DNA of 64,000 nucleotides from DASRHD01 sp035485575 (GTDB lineage: Bacteria > Verrucomicrobiota > Verrucomicrobiia > Opitutales > Opitutaceae). The stretch spans positions 61,616-125,615 of the forward strand of contig DATHNW010000003.1 of the NCBI GenBank assembly GCA_035485575.1. The letters are read 5' to 3'. The notes under the pieces were generated by a model. The model had not been told where the DNA came from, searched no databases, and was given only the letters and a program-made list of their open reading frames with translations. A program made the translations under genes and the position numbers. Positions 1 through 7,252 of the stretch are shown one piece after another (within the stretch, counting starts at the first letter, position 1; every line of letters begins with the position of its first letter).

Positions 1-1
1 T

Positions 2-901
2 CGCTGGACCAAGGCGGGCGGCGCGGTGGGTCTCGGCTTTCTTCCCAACGGAGAAGGCAGCGATGTCTCTGGCATGTCGCGGCGGGGCGACGTGATTGTC
101 GGCACAAGCTATCAACTCCCCGGCGAAGGAGACCCGGTGCCAACCCCGCAGGCCTATCGCTGGACCGAGGCCGGCGGAATGGTCGGCCTCGGGGCCGACA
201 ACAGCTTTGCCGGTGCGGTCTCCGCCGATGGCGACGTCGTGGTGGGCGAAGTCGCCATCGCGCCGCAAGAAGGCGGGTTTGAACATGCGTTCTCGTGGAC
301 GCAGGCGACCGGCCTGCAGGACCTGGGCACCTTGGGCGGCGATTACAGCGCGGCCGCCGGCGTTTCATCCAACGGCGATGTGATCACGGGCGTCGCCGCC
401 AACGCCGAGGGCGAATGGCTGGCTTTCCGCTGGACCCAGCTGACCGGCATGGTCGGGCTGGACCTGCCGCCGGGCGATGACCTGTGCGAGCTGGCCATCG
501 TATCGGCCAATGGCCGGGTGATCGTCGGCCAGACCGAGAGTCTGGATGTTGGCGTGACGCATTCGTTCCGTTGGACCGAACGCCACGGACTGGAAAACAT
601 CCCCGCCCTCTCGCCCGGCCAGCAGATCAGGGCCGTGGCGGTTTCAGACGACGGCTCCGTCATTGTCGGCGCGGCGATGGCCGGAAACAACTTCCACGCC
701 TTCCTCTGGACTAAAAAAGAAGGCACCCGGTCGATCCAGGACATCCTGATGCGGAACCATAAGCTGGCTGCAACCCTCGCGGGCTGGACCCTCACTGATG
801 CGAACGCCGTTTCGCCCGACGGCCGGAAAATCGCCGGCCTGGGCACCGATCCCAACGGCAACCAGCAGGGCTGGGAGGCGGAGCTCCCGGACGAACGATA
901 A
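2..901 (+). CDS. HAF-repeat extracellular protein (5' end missing)
   Basis: The reading frame is open from base 2, so the start lies upstream of the window; about 299 C-terminal residues are visible. They consist of tandem units of roughly 45-60 residues built around an R-W-T or W-T core followed by G-(L/M)-x-x-L and then S-x-(D/N)-G-x-V-(I/V)-x-G. This is the pattern of HAF-repeat proteins, predicted extracellular beta-propeller-like proteins of unknown function. The last unit carries an insertion and ends in G-W-E-A-E-L. No sorting signal or transmembrane segment is seen at the C-terminus. A hairpin with a T run follows the next 100 bases. The family call is firm; the role is unknown. Confidence 0.85.
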   Translation, partial: RWTKAGGAVGLGFLPNGEGSDVSGMSRRGDVIVGTSYQLPGEGDPVPTPQAYRWTEAGGMVGLGADNSFAGAVSADGDVVVGEVAIAPQEGGFEHAFSWTQATGLQDLGTLGGDYSAAAGVSSNGDVITGVAANAEGEWLAFRWTQLTGMVGLDLPPGDDLCELAIVSANGRVIVGQTESLDVGVTHSFRWTERHGLENIPALSPGQQIRAVAVSDDGSVIVGAAMAGNNFHAFLWTKKEGTRSIQDILMRNHKLAATLAGWTLTDANAVSPDGRKIAGLGTDPNGNQQGWEAELPDER

Positions 902-990
902 CCTGATCCCCTACTCCCGCCGCTTTTCCCGCCATTGGGCAATGGCGGCGACGATTAAGAAAATCGCCAAGCTTTAAATAAAACATGCCG

Positions 991-1015
991 CAGGCCAAAA
1001 GCCGCGGCCTGTTTT
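991..1015. terminator. Probable terminator between the HAF gene and the toxin gene
   Basis: CAGGCC (991-996) pairs with GGCCTG (1006-1011) across a 9-base loop and is followed by TTTT. It lies about 90 bases after the HAF gene stop and before the convergent toxin gene. The T run favours plus-strand termination. Confidence 0.45.
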
Positions 1016-1038
1016 GCGTACGCGAATCGCTGATCCGC

Positions 1039-1362
1039 TCAGAGATGGAGCAAGTCGCGAAGGGCTGCTTTTACCTGTGCATATTGCTCGCTGGTGAGGC
1101 TGCCGAGCTTTCGGGCAAGTTTGTGCCGGTCGAAGCTGGCCATGCCTTGCACATTAACGGCCGAATGTTTCGGCAGCCAGCGCGGCTTTCCAAGATCGAC
1201 CTCCCCGCGCTGGCCGCGTAACTGCGAAGTCAGCGGAGCCACAATGACCAGCGATCGGGCATCCCCGCCATCCGGGTAGGCGAGCACCACCACCGGCCGG
1301 CTTTTCTCCACCATTCCCAGTTCGGCAAACCAGACCTCGCCCGGCAGCGGTTCAATAGGCAC
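1039..1362 (-). CDS. MazF/PemK-type toxin of a toxin-antitoxin pair
   Basis: The protein has 107 residues, the usual size for MazF/PemK endoribonucleases. It opens with a G-E-V-W-F-A motif, followed by K-S-R-P-V-V-V-L, the segment L-V-I-V-A-P-L-T-S-Q, and a C-terminal helix ending in R-D-L-L-H-L. The family cleaves mRNA when its antitoxin is degraded. The start is GTG and lies inside the antitoxin gene, an 11-base overlap that implies translational coupling. The partner at 1352-1582 looks like RelB/DinJ rather than MazE, an unusual pairing. The family call is strong; the activity is not shown by sequence alone. Confidence 0.85.
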   Translation of the reverse strand: MPIEPLPGEVWFAELGMVEKSRPVVVLAYPDGGDARSLVIVAPLTSQLRGQRGEVDLGKPRWLPKHSAVNVQGMASFDRHKLARKLGSLTSEQYAQVKAALRDLLHL

Positions 1363-1582
1363 CGAGGGAGTCTTTCCAAACGGTTGCCTGCTCCTCCGAG
1401 GTTAAAACACGCTGGGGATGGGTGGTGATGGCAAAGGGCAGGTCCTGGCGCAGCTCGACTTGGGCGAGCATCAGGTTGAAGGCTTCTCCAGGCTTCAGCC
1501 CGAGCCGCGAAAGGATTTTTTCCGCCCGTGCGAGGCGGGCCTTGGGCACGCGGGCTCGAAAAAGAGTGGTGGAAGCAGCCAT
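1352..1582 (-). CDS. RelB/DinJ-type antitoxin
   Basis: The 76-residue product begins with a short beta strand (T-T-L-F-R-A-R-V-P) followed by K-A-R-L-A-R-A-E-K-I-L-S-R-L-G-L-K-P-G-E-A-F-N. This is the ribbon-helix-helix pattern of RelB/DinJ antitoxins, whose N-terminal dimer binds the operator while the C-terminal part covers the toxin. The ATG at 1580-1582 was chosen; an in-frame TTG lies two codons upstream. It is the first gene of the pair and overlaps the toxin start by 11 bases. Three direct repeats lie immediately upstream (1583-1609) and would fit autoregulation. Confidence 0.8.
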   Translation of the reverse strand: MAASTTLFRARVPKARLARAEKILSRLGLKPGEAFNLMLAQVELRQDLPFAITTHPQRVLTSEEQATVWKDSLGAY

Positions 1583-1609
1583 GCTCAAAAGTGCTCAAAA
1601 CGGCTCAGA
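1583..1609 (-). promoter_or_regulatory. Three direct repeats at 10-bp spacing, candidate antitoxin operator
   Basis: On the plus strand GCTCAAAA occurs at 1583-1590 and 1593-1600, and GCTCAGA at 1603-1609, so the units start exactly 10 bases apart. They directly precede the antitoxin ATG. Ribbon-helix-helix repressors commonly bind repeated half-sites on one face of the helix, so this is a likely autoregulatory site. Confidence 0.55.
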
Positions 1610-1707
1610 TTGTCAATCAGCGGGTATTTGTCCCCGGCCGGTTGGGTGATGGACAGTTCCTCTTGGCCCAACTGAAAAACTTAAGACCTGCCCCATTCTG
1701 ACGCCTC

Positions 1708-2322
1708 CTAATCGTCTTCGATTTCGGGCGGCTTGATGGCGGTGAGCAGGCGGTCGAGTTCGGCTTGGGTCGGATTGCGGATGGAGCGGACGGTCAGGAT
1801 CGCCTCGCCCGCCGGGAGCGCGACCCTGGTCTGGGCGTTGACCGCCAGGCCCAGCACCGCTGCGGCCAGGGGGGAATTGTGCGGCAGGCATTCAATCCCC
1901 GACTCCGGGTCGCTCGCCGTCTCGCCGTGCGTGGTCACGAGAAACGTGAAACGGTGTTCCCGTTTCGTCGCCACATCCTGCTTTGCGATCACGGCCACGT
2001 GCCCGACTAGCAGCGTGTCCGTCGGTTTGGTGAGCCAGGTGGCGGGATCGACTTCGATGAAGGTGTTGCGGGCGACAAAGCGGTCGAGCGCGGTCATCTT
2101 GCGGTCGACGGCGCGGATGGCGTCCTTGGCCGCCTTGAAACCAAAGTTTTCGCGCAGGTCGCCCTGGCTGTGCGCCTCAACCTTGTCCTTGACCAGGTCA
2201 ACGCGCTTGCGCTTGAGCGCCTCGAACTGCTCGGCCAGCACGCGGTTGTAACCCGGCCGCACGTAGATCGTGGTGGGCGCCGGAGCTGGGATGCGGAAAA
2301 TCTTTTTTCGGTGCAGGGGCAT
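1708..2322 (-). CDS. GreA/GreB-like transcription elongation factor family protein
   Basis: This is a 204-residue protein. Residues about 23-85 match the Gre N-terminal coiled coil: G-Y-N-R-V-L-A-E-Q-F-E-A-L-K, then the signature G-D-L-R-E-N-F-G-F-K-A-A-K-D (residues 54-67), corresponding to GDLxENAEYxAAK of GreA. The acidic pair in this loop (D55, E58) is what lets Gre factors stimulate RNA cleavage in stalled RNA polymerase. The C-terminal half resembles the FKBP-like Gre domain but is more divergent and longer, and an extra basic N-terminus of about 20 residues is present. The ATG at 2320-2322 was preferred over an upstream GTG. It is likely a paralogue rather than the housekeeping GreA. 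Confidence 0.7.
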   Translation of the reverse strand: MPLHRKKIFRIPAPAPTTIYVRPGYNRVLAEQFEALKRKRVDLVKDKVEAHSQGDLRENFGFKAAKDAIRAVDRKMTALDRFVARNTFIEVDPATWLTKPTDTLLVGHVAVIAKQDVATKREHRFTFLVTTHGETASDPESGIECLPHNSPLAAAVLGLAVNAQTRVALPAGEAILTVRSIRNPTQAELDRLLTAIKPPEIEDD

Positions 2323-2479
2323 GCGCGACAATCCCACCAGACACCCCGGCAGCCCATGGTGTCAAAGTCAGACCGCGGGTTCCTCCGTGTGGCACCCTCG
2401 AATTCAAGAACGAATAACCTGAGACTGGCCCCGTCCCATCTCCTCGCAATGAACCGTTCGAGCACGAGGCTGCCCACCC

Positions 2480-2506
2480 TTTTGTATTTTAACTATGAAT
2501 ACAAAA
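2480..2506. repeat. 9-bp inverted repeat in a gene-free stretch
   Basis: TTTTGTATT (2480-2488) and AATACAAAA (2498-2506) form a perfect inverted repeat around a 9-base spacer. The surrounding 2323-2623 interval holds no convincing gene, and AT-richness rises here. It could be a repressor site left from a lost gene, or the promoter region of the downstream protease-like gene. Confidence 0.35.
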
Positions 2507-2623
2507 TCAGGTAAAAAATAAAGCGTGACCCCTTTCAGGCCGTCCATCAGAAAGCTCAGGGTTGACCCTGTCGGATTTACCTAATGGTCGCCCAAATTGA
2601 GCCGGCTAGACGTCACCAAATCG

Positions 2624-3703
2624 ATGTTCACCGAGCAGAGAGCCTTATGGATCTACGATCAGTATCGATGGCTGGAACGATGCCTTCCCCGGCGAAGGAA
2701 GGCGTTGCGATTACCGTTGGTTGTTCCGACCGCGACCTTCTTCCCCGAGAGGTATACCAATACACATGAATCCGCTGAACAGGTATTCAATAGAGTCCGT
2801 TCTTTGATGGGGATGGGGGCGTGGGATTGCGCATTTGTTCAGAAGGGTGGCGAAAAACGGCAACTGACCCGAGCGCTACAGGAGTCTGGCGTACTAGGTG
2901 AAATCCCAACTCCCGGAGAACCGGCGGGCACATTTTCTGTGCGAGAGCGGGTTACGATTACCTATGCTCCTCATTTGCTTGCCGATCCTTTGATCTTGGT
3001 TGCCGTGGTGGCGCACGAGCTAAGTCATTATCTTCTTGCGACAGCTGCCGAAAAGCCGGCGTGTTCGAAGGAGGACATGGAGCCGTTGACTGATCTGACG
3101 GCCGTGTTCGAAGGGTTCGGCTTATTTTCATGCTATGCTGCCTTCCAATTCAAGCAATGGACTGACGTTGGTACACAGGGCTGGTCGGTAAGTCGGTTAG
3201 GTTATATGACCGAAGCGGAGTTCGCATTCGCAATTGGAGTCTTTTGCGTACGTAACGAAATCGACCATGCCTTGGCGGCTAAATATCTAAAGCCGAATCC
3301 CCGGCAGGTCTTTCTAGATGCCTTAGACTATGTAGATGATCTTGAGACGAATAGAAAGACAATCGACCCACCTAACGCCACGACCTGGGTTCGGATTGTT
3401 GGCGTGCCGCCGGGCGAAGCACCGGCTGAGATCCGCGAAGAGTGGCTGGGACTTGCTTTGCCATTGGCTTTTGGCCGTAGCGGCGCATGCCAACTCAATG
3501 TTCAAGGTATCCTAAGTCGAACCGGGAACCCGGAGCCCCAGATGGGATACGTTGTCTTGGTGGAAGATGCAATCGACGCTCTCGAAGAAAAATCACCAAA
3601 GGCGGCCGCGTGGTGGAGATCGAATACTCCTCAACTTGTTTCACGCGGTAGAACTTTCTTATTTCAGGAAGCCGTCTGTGAGCTGATTGGTCCAAAGCTC
3701 TAG
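2624..3703 (+). CDS. Uncharacterised zinc-metalloprotease-like protein (HELSH motif)
   Basis: The protein has 359 residues from the ATG at 2624; an in-frame TTG at 2597 would add nine residues, and neither start has a clear ribosome binding site. The key feature is V-A-V-V-A-H-E-L-S-H-Y-L-L (HExxH at residues 131-135) inside a hydrophobic helix. It is followed some 20 residues later by E-P-L-T-D-L-T-A-V-F-E-G-F-G, which could supply a third zinc ligand. The rest resembles no family I recognise, and no signal peptide or membrane segment is seen, so it is probably cytosolic. The base composition is less G/C-biased than the window average, suggesting acquisition by transfer. It is followed 460 bases later by another HExxH protein, ImmA/IrrE. 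Confidence 0.7.
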   Translation: MFTEQRALWIYDQYRWLERCLPRRRKALRLPLVVPTATFFPERYTNTHESAEQVFNRVRSLMGMGAWDCAFVQKGGEKRQLTRALQESGVLGEIPTPGEPAGTFSVRERVTITYAPHLLADPLILVAVVAHELSHYLLATAAEKPACSKEDMEPLTDLTAVFEGFGLFSCYAAFQFKQWTDVGTQGWSVSRLGYMTEAEFAFAIGVFCVRNEIDHALAAKYLKPNPRQVFLDALDYVDDLETNRKTIDPPNATTWVRIVGVPPGEAPAEIREEWLGLALPLAFGRSGACQLNVQGILSRTGNPEPQMGYVVLVEDAIDALEEKSPKAAAWWRSNTPQLVSRGRTFLFQEAVCELIGPKL

Positions 3704-3788
3704 AATGCTGCCGCAGGGCACCGGAAGCGCTGCCATCCGATCAAGCCGTCACCAATGAGGAAAAAGCCATTCTTTGAGCGAGTCCGAC

Positions 3789-3868
3789 GGGGTCATGTCT
3801 TGACTCTTGACCACTCGATGAATCCGCGGGGCCCGTTGCTCTCCTGCCAACAATCAAGACATGACCCC
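3789..3868. repeat. 80-bp element bounded by 15-bp inverted repeats
   Basis: GGGGTCATGTCTTGA (3789-3803) and its exact reverse complement (3854-3868) enclose 50 bases. No gene lies inside. This could be a REP/MITE-like element or the terminal repeats of a lost mobile element. It abuts the tRNA-Asn-like scar. Confidence 0.55.
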
Positions 3869-3901
3869 ACCCAGCTATCGCGGCCGTCCGATTAGGCCAC
3901 C

Positions 3902-3957
3902 AGAGCAGGTGACTGTTAATCACTTGATCCGTGGTTTGACTCTAACTCTGGCAGCCA
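3902..3957 (+). pseudogene. Degenerate tRNA-Asn(GTT)-like fragment
   Basis: From AGAGC the sequence runs through GGTGA-CTGTTAA-TCACT, a full 5-bp anticodon arm with GTT anticodon at 3915-3917. It continues with a T-loop-like TTTGACT (3935-3941) and ends GCCA at 3954-3957. The T stem has two mismatches. No matching 5' acceptor strand lies at the normal distance; a TGCCA at 3845-3849 that could pair is about 37 bases too far away and separated by the inverted-repeat element. It looks like a broken or partially duplicated tRNA-Asn, possibly an old attachment site. Confidence 0.45.
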
Positions 3958-4119
3958 TTCGACACGCCCCTTTGTTGCTTGCTCATGGCAAGCCAGCACA
4001 TTCCACTGCGTGTAAAGGCGCAAGCCTTTGCCCACCAATACGTCGAATGCTCTGATCAAGCGAGGACACGCATGGTAATATATCTCATCTCCAGTTTGTA
4101 TCCTTAAAACGTGGTCCAT
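3916..4119 (-). CDS. Small hypothetical protein with a strong ribosome binding site
   Basis: This 67-residue frame is preceded by AAGGAGG four bases before its ATG, one of the best Shine-Dalgarno matches in the window, which is the main reason to believe it. The first 55 residues have ordinary composition with H, Y, C and W scattered through them; no domain is recognised. The last dozen residues are encoded by the antisense of the tRNA-Asn-like scar, so the original C-terminus may have been replaced. It is divergent from the ImmA/IrrE gene, 43 bases apart, and may share its regulatory region. The function is unknown. Confidence 0.5.
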   Translation of the reverse strand: MDHVLRIQTGDEIYYHACPRLIRAFDVLVGKGLRLYTQWNVLACHEQATKGRVEWLPELESNHGSSD

Positions 4120-4162
4120 ACGGCCTCCTTACGTTCTTCCGATCAATCAATGGTGAACCCAC

Positions 4163-4930
4163 ATGCTAAAACGACCTCAGCTAAAGTATCATCCGGGAGG
4201 TCACCCCGTCCTCAGTAAGGAGGATATCGATGCATACGCGATGCAGTTTTTGAAAGCGTATTTCGCGTCTAACGTCTGCAATCCATCCAAGCTTTCGGCA
4301 ACCGAGCTCCTCGAACTTGTCCGAGAACAAGACGGAGTGACATATACGATCAACGATCTTGGACACGAATCCCTTAGAAAGCTGTTAGGCCGGATTTATC
4401 CGACCAAGAAACACATTCTCTTAGACACATGCCTTACTCAAGACCGGGTGATCTCCTTTCCTTTTGTCGCTGCACATGAAGTGGCCCATTGGTTGTTACA
4501 CCGCGACTGCGATATTACGGCAATTCGCGCACAAGAAAGCTTTCCAGATGACCACGACGAAACAGAAAAAATTGATACTTTTGAAATCACCTGGACCTCT
4601 CTTCAGCGTATAGAGTGGCAGGCAAATAAACTTGCGGCAGCATTTCTGATTCCAAAAAAGGCCGCCATCCACGCCATTTACGCACTTCAAACCGAATTCG
4701 GGATCAACACGCGAAAAGGAATCATCTATAAAAACGCGAGCCCGGCTGGTTCTATCGAGACCTATGCGCAAATCGAGAAGGTCGCAGCTACGTTTGGTGT
4801 ATCAAATACAGTAACCCGAATTCGGCTGAAGGATTTAGGCCTATATCACGAACAATCACCAAACATGCAGCGACCCGATCGTACAGCCAGGAACCCGTTC
4901 TCTTCGGTTGATGACATGCCGAAACTCTAA
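4163..4930 (+). CDS. ImmA/IrrE family metallo-endopeptidase
   Basis: The protein has 255 residues. The zinc motif is A-H-E-V-A-H-W-L-L-H (HExxH at 105-109), and the third-ligand helix is E-W-Q-A-N-K-L-A-A-A-F-L-I-P (E151), the classic ImmA/IrrE signature. Proteins of this family cleave a partner transcriptional repressor (as in ICEBs1) or act as DNA-damage regulators (IrrE). The HTH half found in some relatives is absent here, and the C-terminal 60 residues may contact the substrate. No adjacent XRE-type repressor is visible, so the target is unknown. It lies in the low-G/C accessory segment and is divergent from a small hypothetical gene. Confidence 0.9.
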   Translation: MLKRPQLKYHPGGHPVLSKEDIDAYAMQFLKAYFASNVCNPSKLSATELLELVREQDGVTYTINDLGHESLRKLLGRIYPTKKHILLDTCLTQDRVISFPFVAAHEVAHWLLHRDCDITAIRAQESFPDDHDETEKIDTFEITWTSLQRIEWQANKLAAAFLIPKKAAIHAIYALQTEFGINTRKGIIYKNASPAGSIETYAQIEKVAATFGVSNTVTRIRLKDLGLYHEQSPNMQRPDRTARNPFSSVDDMPKL

Positions 4931-5061
4931 TGCTTGCTGCATGCCGTGATTGCTTAAATGGCACCAATACCGCCAATGACTTATAAAATTATGAGTAATA
5001 GCGTAGATATGTCAGCCAGATATCGGGTCACTGCTCAGTCTCAAAATATTCATACTTGAAC

Positions 5062-5093
5062 AAAAAAAGGGCGCAGGTAAAAAACCCGCGCCC
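5062..5093 (-). terminator. Rho-independent terminator of the YjzC-like gene
   Basis: Read on the minus strand, GGGCGC (5088-5093) and GCGCCC (5069-5074) form a stem, followed by seven T residues (complement of 5062-5068). It sits about 20 bases after the stop of the 5114-5290 gene. Confidence 0.85.
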
Positions 5094-5113
5094 GTGCTAA
5101 TAACTCCGGCGAC

Positions 5114-5290
5114 TTACTTAGTCTTAGTTCTTTCCTTCAGATGGTAAGTTTGTCCGGATTCTAACGGTGGTGGAAGCGGCTCGTGTTTGACCACGGTCCG
5201 CTCCACCCCCGTTTTTCCTCCACGAGGCCCAATGATCTCGTAGAGACCCGATACAGGCGCGTGTTGGCCTGGTTTTAGATTTTTGCCCAT
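5114..5290 (-). CDS. YjzC-like small conserved protein
   Basis: The 58-residue product starts M-G-K-N-L-K-P-G-Q and contains the conserved K-P-G-Q-x-A-P-x-S-G-x-Y-E, then G-P-R-G-G, then E-P-L-P-P. This pattern is shared by YjzC-type small proteins found across bacteria; their function is not known. The start at 5288-5290 was chosen because conservation begins there, although the frame stays open for 22 more codons. It has its own terminator and ends the accessory segment. Confidence 0.7.
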   Translation of the reverse strand: MGKNLKPGQHAPVSGLYEIIGPRGGKTGVERTVVKHEPLPPPLESGQTYHLKERTKTK

Positions 5291-5549
5291 ATTGTTGATA
5301 ATAGTGTCACGCCGGGCTCGCCTGAATGACTTACCTACTTCGGTCGACGAGCGCAAATCGCAGCGCGCTTGAGGCGCGCGTCAAGAGCAAGTTGCGCGCA
5401 ATTCCTTCACGGGGTTTTCCCAGGTCATGTCCATTCATCACACTGCCAGAAGACTGCTACTCTGGCGTTTCCTGACCGGCCGCATGCAATTCCGGCGACA
5501 GCTTCGGCTACGTTTCGATTATTTCACGTAATATCGACCGGCCTAACGG

Positions 5550-5624
5550 TCACGACTCCGCGCTGTCCCACGCCGTGACGACGACGAGCGCGATGAGAGT
5601 GATGATGACAATGGGCAGGTTCAT
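5550..5624 (-). CDS. Possible 24-residue membrane micro-protein downstream of emrB
   Basis: An ATG 15 bases after the efflux permease stop opens a 24-codon frame encoding a hydrophobic segment (P-I-V-I-I-T-L-I-A-L-V-V-V) with a short polar tail (W-D-S-A-E-S). It would be a single-span peptide co-transcribed with the pump. No good ribosome binding site is visible and chance cannot be excluded. The remaining bases of the 5291-5639 interval show nothing else recognisable. Confidence 0.3.
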   Translation of the reverse strand: MNLPIVIITLIALVVVTAWDSAES

Positions 5625-5639
5625 AAAAATTGATAACGT

Positions 5640-7217
5640 TCAGTGACTGGCGACGGATGCCTGGGCCTTGGCCGGGCGGCAGAGAAAGGCAGCAAGGGTC
5701 GCGCCAATCAGCACGAAGCCGAGCACGTGGAAGCAGTCGTTGAAGGCCATCAGCGTCGCCTCGCGCCGCACCACGGCATCGAGCGCGACGACGGCCTGCT
5801 GCCCCGCGGTGTAGGCGTCGCTGCCGGCGGCCATGAATTTCTGCGTGAGGGCCGCGAGCCGGTCATGCGTCAGCGGATTGTAGGCGCTCACGGCCTCGCC
5901 CAGCCGGTTCGAGTGCAGGCGTTCGCGCACCGTGAGCAGGGCGGACAGCAGCGCGATGCCGATCGAGCCGCCGAGGTTGCGCACCATGTTGAAAAGGCCC
6001 GAGGCGGCGGCCGTCCGCGCGGCCGGCAGCCCCGCCGTGGCCAGCGCCGAGACCGGCACAAGGATGAACGGCTGGCCGAGCGAGCGCACGAGCAGCGACC
6101 AGCGCAACTGGTCGTGGGCAAAGTCGGCCGACATCTCCGTGTTGAGCAGGCAGCTCACGCCGAACATCAGCAGGCCGTAGGCGATCAGCCAGCGGACGTC
6201 GAAGCGCTTCATGAACCACGGCATCAACGGGATAATGAGCAGCTGCGGCATGCCGCCCCAGATGAGCGTGGCCCCGATGTCCGCCGCGCCGTAGCCCTGG
6301 ATGGTGCCAAGGTAAAGCGGCAGGAGGAAAATCGAGCCGTAGAGCGAGGCGCCGAGAACAAGGTTGATGACCGAGCCGAGGCCGAAGTTGCGGACGGCGA
6401 AGAGCCGCAGGTCGGTCACGGGTTTTTTCGCACGCAGCTGCCGGATGACGAAGAGCGGCAGCGCCACCGCCGCGATCACCGCAAGCCGGGTGATGAAGGC
6501 CGAACCGAACCAGTCATCGCGCGTGCCTTCCTCGAGCAGCGTGGTCAGCGCGCCGAGGCCCAGCGCCATGAGCAGGATGCCCCACCCGTCGGCCTCGCGG
6601 AGTTTTTCCCAACGCGCCGGCGTGGATGGAAAGCCGTACCAGACGGCGCCGATCAGGACCGGGCCGAAGAGCAGGTTGAGATAAAAATTCCACTGCCAGC
6701 CCCAATTGTCGGTCAGCCAGCCGCCGATGCTCGGCCCGATTGAGGGCGCGAACATGGCCGAGAGGCCGAAGAGGGCAAAGCCGATCGCGTGCCTGGCCGG
6801 CGGCAGCATCTGCAACACGGCGGTGAAGCCGAGCGGGATGAGCGCGCCGCCGAAAAATCCCTGCCCGGCGCGAAAGACGATCATGCTGCCGAGGCTCCAG
6901 GCCTGGCCGCACAAGGCCGAGAACACCAAAAACAGCGCCGAGGTGATGATCAGGTAACGGCGCAGGCCGAGGATCGAGGCGATCCAGGCCGTCAGCGGGA
7001 TGACGATGATCTCGGGCACGAGGTAGGCGATCGAGATCCATGAGCTCTCGTCCAGGGTCGCGCCGATCGCGCCGGAAATGTCGCGGATCGAGGCGTTGGT
7101 GATCTGGATGTCGAGCACCGCCATGAATGCGCCGAGCATGCCGCCGAGCGTGCCAATCCAGGCCCGGGTCGAGCCGGGGACCACGGCGGACGTCGCTGGA
7201 GTGGAGTTGGCGTTCAT
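5640..7217 (-). CDS. emrB: DHA2-family multidrug efflux permease (EmrB/QacA type)
   Basis: This is a 525-residue protein with about 14 predicted membrane helices. Typical DHA2 features are the first helix with A-V-L-D-I-Q-I-T-N-A (motif D1), F-R-A-G-Q-G-F-F-G-G-A-L-I-P, and motif C in P-S-I-G-P-S-I-G-G-W. It exports drugs or toxic organic molecules by proton antiport, working with the adjacent membrane-fusion protein at 7253-8359, which is 35 bases upstream on the same strand. An outer-membrane TolC partner is not encoded nearby. Expression is probably controlled by the TetR gene upstream. The substrate is unknown. Confidence 0.92.
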   Translation of the reverse strand: MNANSTPATSAVVPGSTRAWIGTLGGMLGAFMAVLDIQITNASIRDISGAIGATLDESSWISIAYLVPEIIVIPLTAWIASILGLRRYLIITSALFLVFSALCGQAWSLGSMIVFRAGQGFFGGALIPLGFTAVLQMLPPARHAIGFALFGLSAMFAPSIGPSIGGWLTDNWGWQWNFYLNLLFGPVLIGAVWYGFPSTPARWEKLREADGWGILLMALGLGALTTLLEEGTRDDWFGSAFITRLAVIAAVALPLFVIRQLRAKKPVTDLRLFAVRNFGLGSVINLVLGASLYGSIFLLPLYLGTIQGYGAADIGATLIWGGMPQLLIIPLMPWFMKRFDVRWLIAYGLLMFGVSCLLNTEMSADFAHDQLRWSLLVRSLGQPFILVPVSALATAGLPAARTAAASGLFNMVRNLGGSIGIALLSALLTVRERLHSNRLGEAVSAYNPLTHDRLAALTQKFMAAGSDAYTAGQQAVVALDAVVRREATLMAFNDCFHVLGFVLIGATLAAFLCRPAKAQASVASH

Positions 7218-7252
7218 CGGCGGAGGCGCGGGCGGTTCGGAACGAGGGCCGA

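Noticed and set aside
5369..5578. 69-codon plus-strand frame downstream of the YjzC-like gene
   Set aside because: It lacks a ribosome binding site, has no domain, and its composition is that of random GC-rich DNA.
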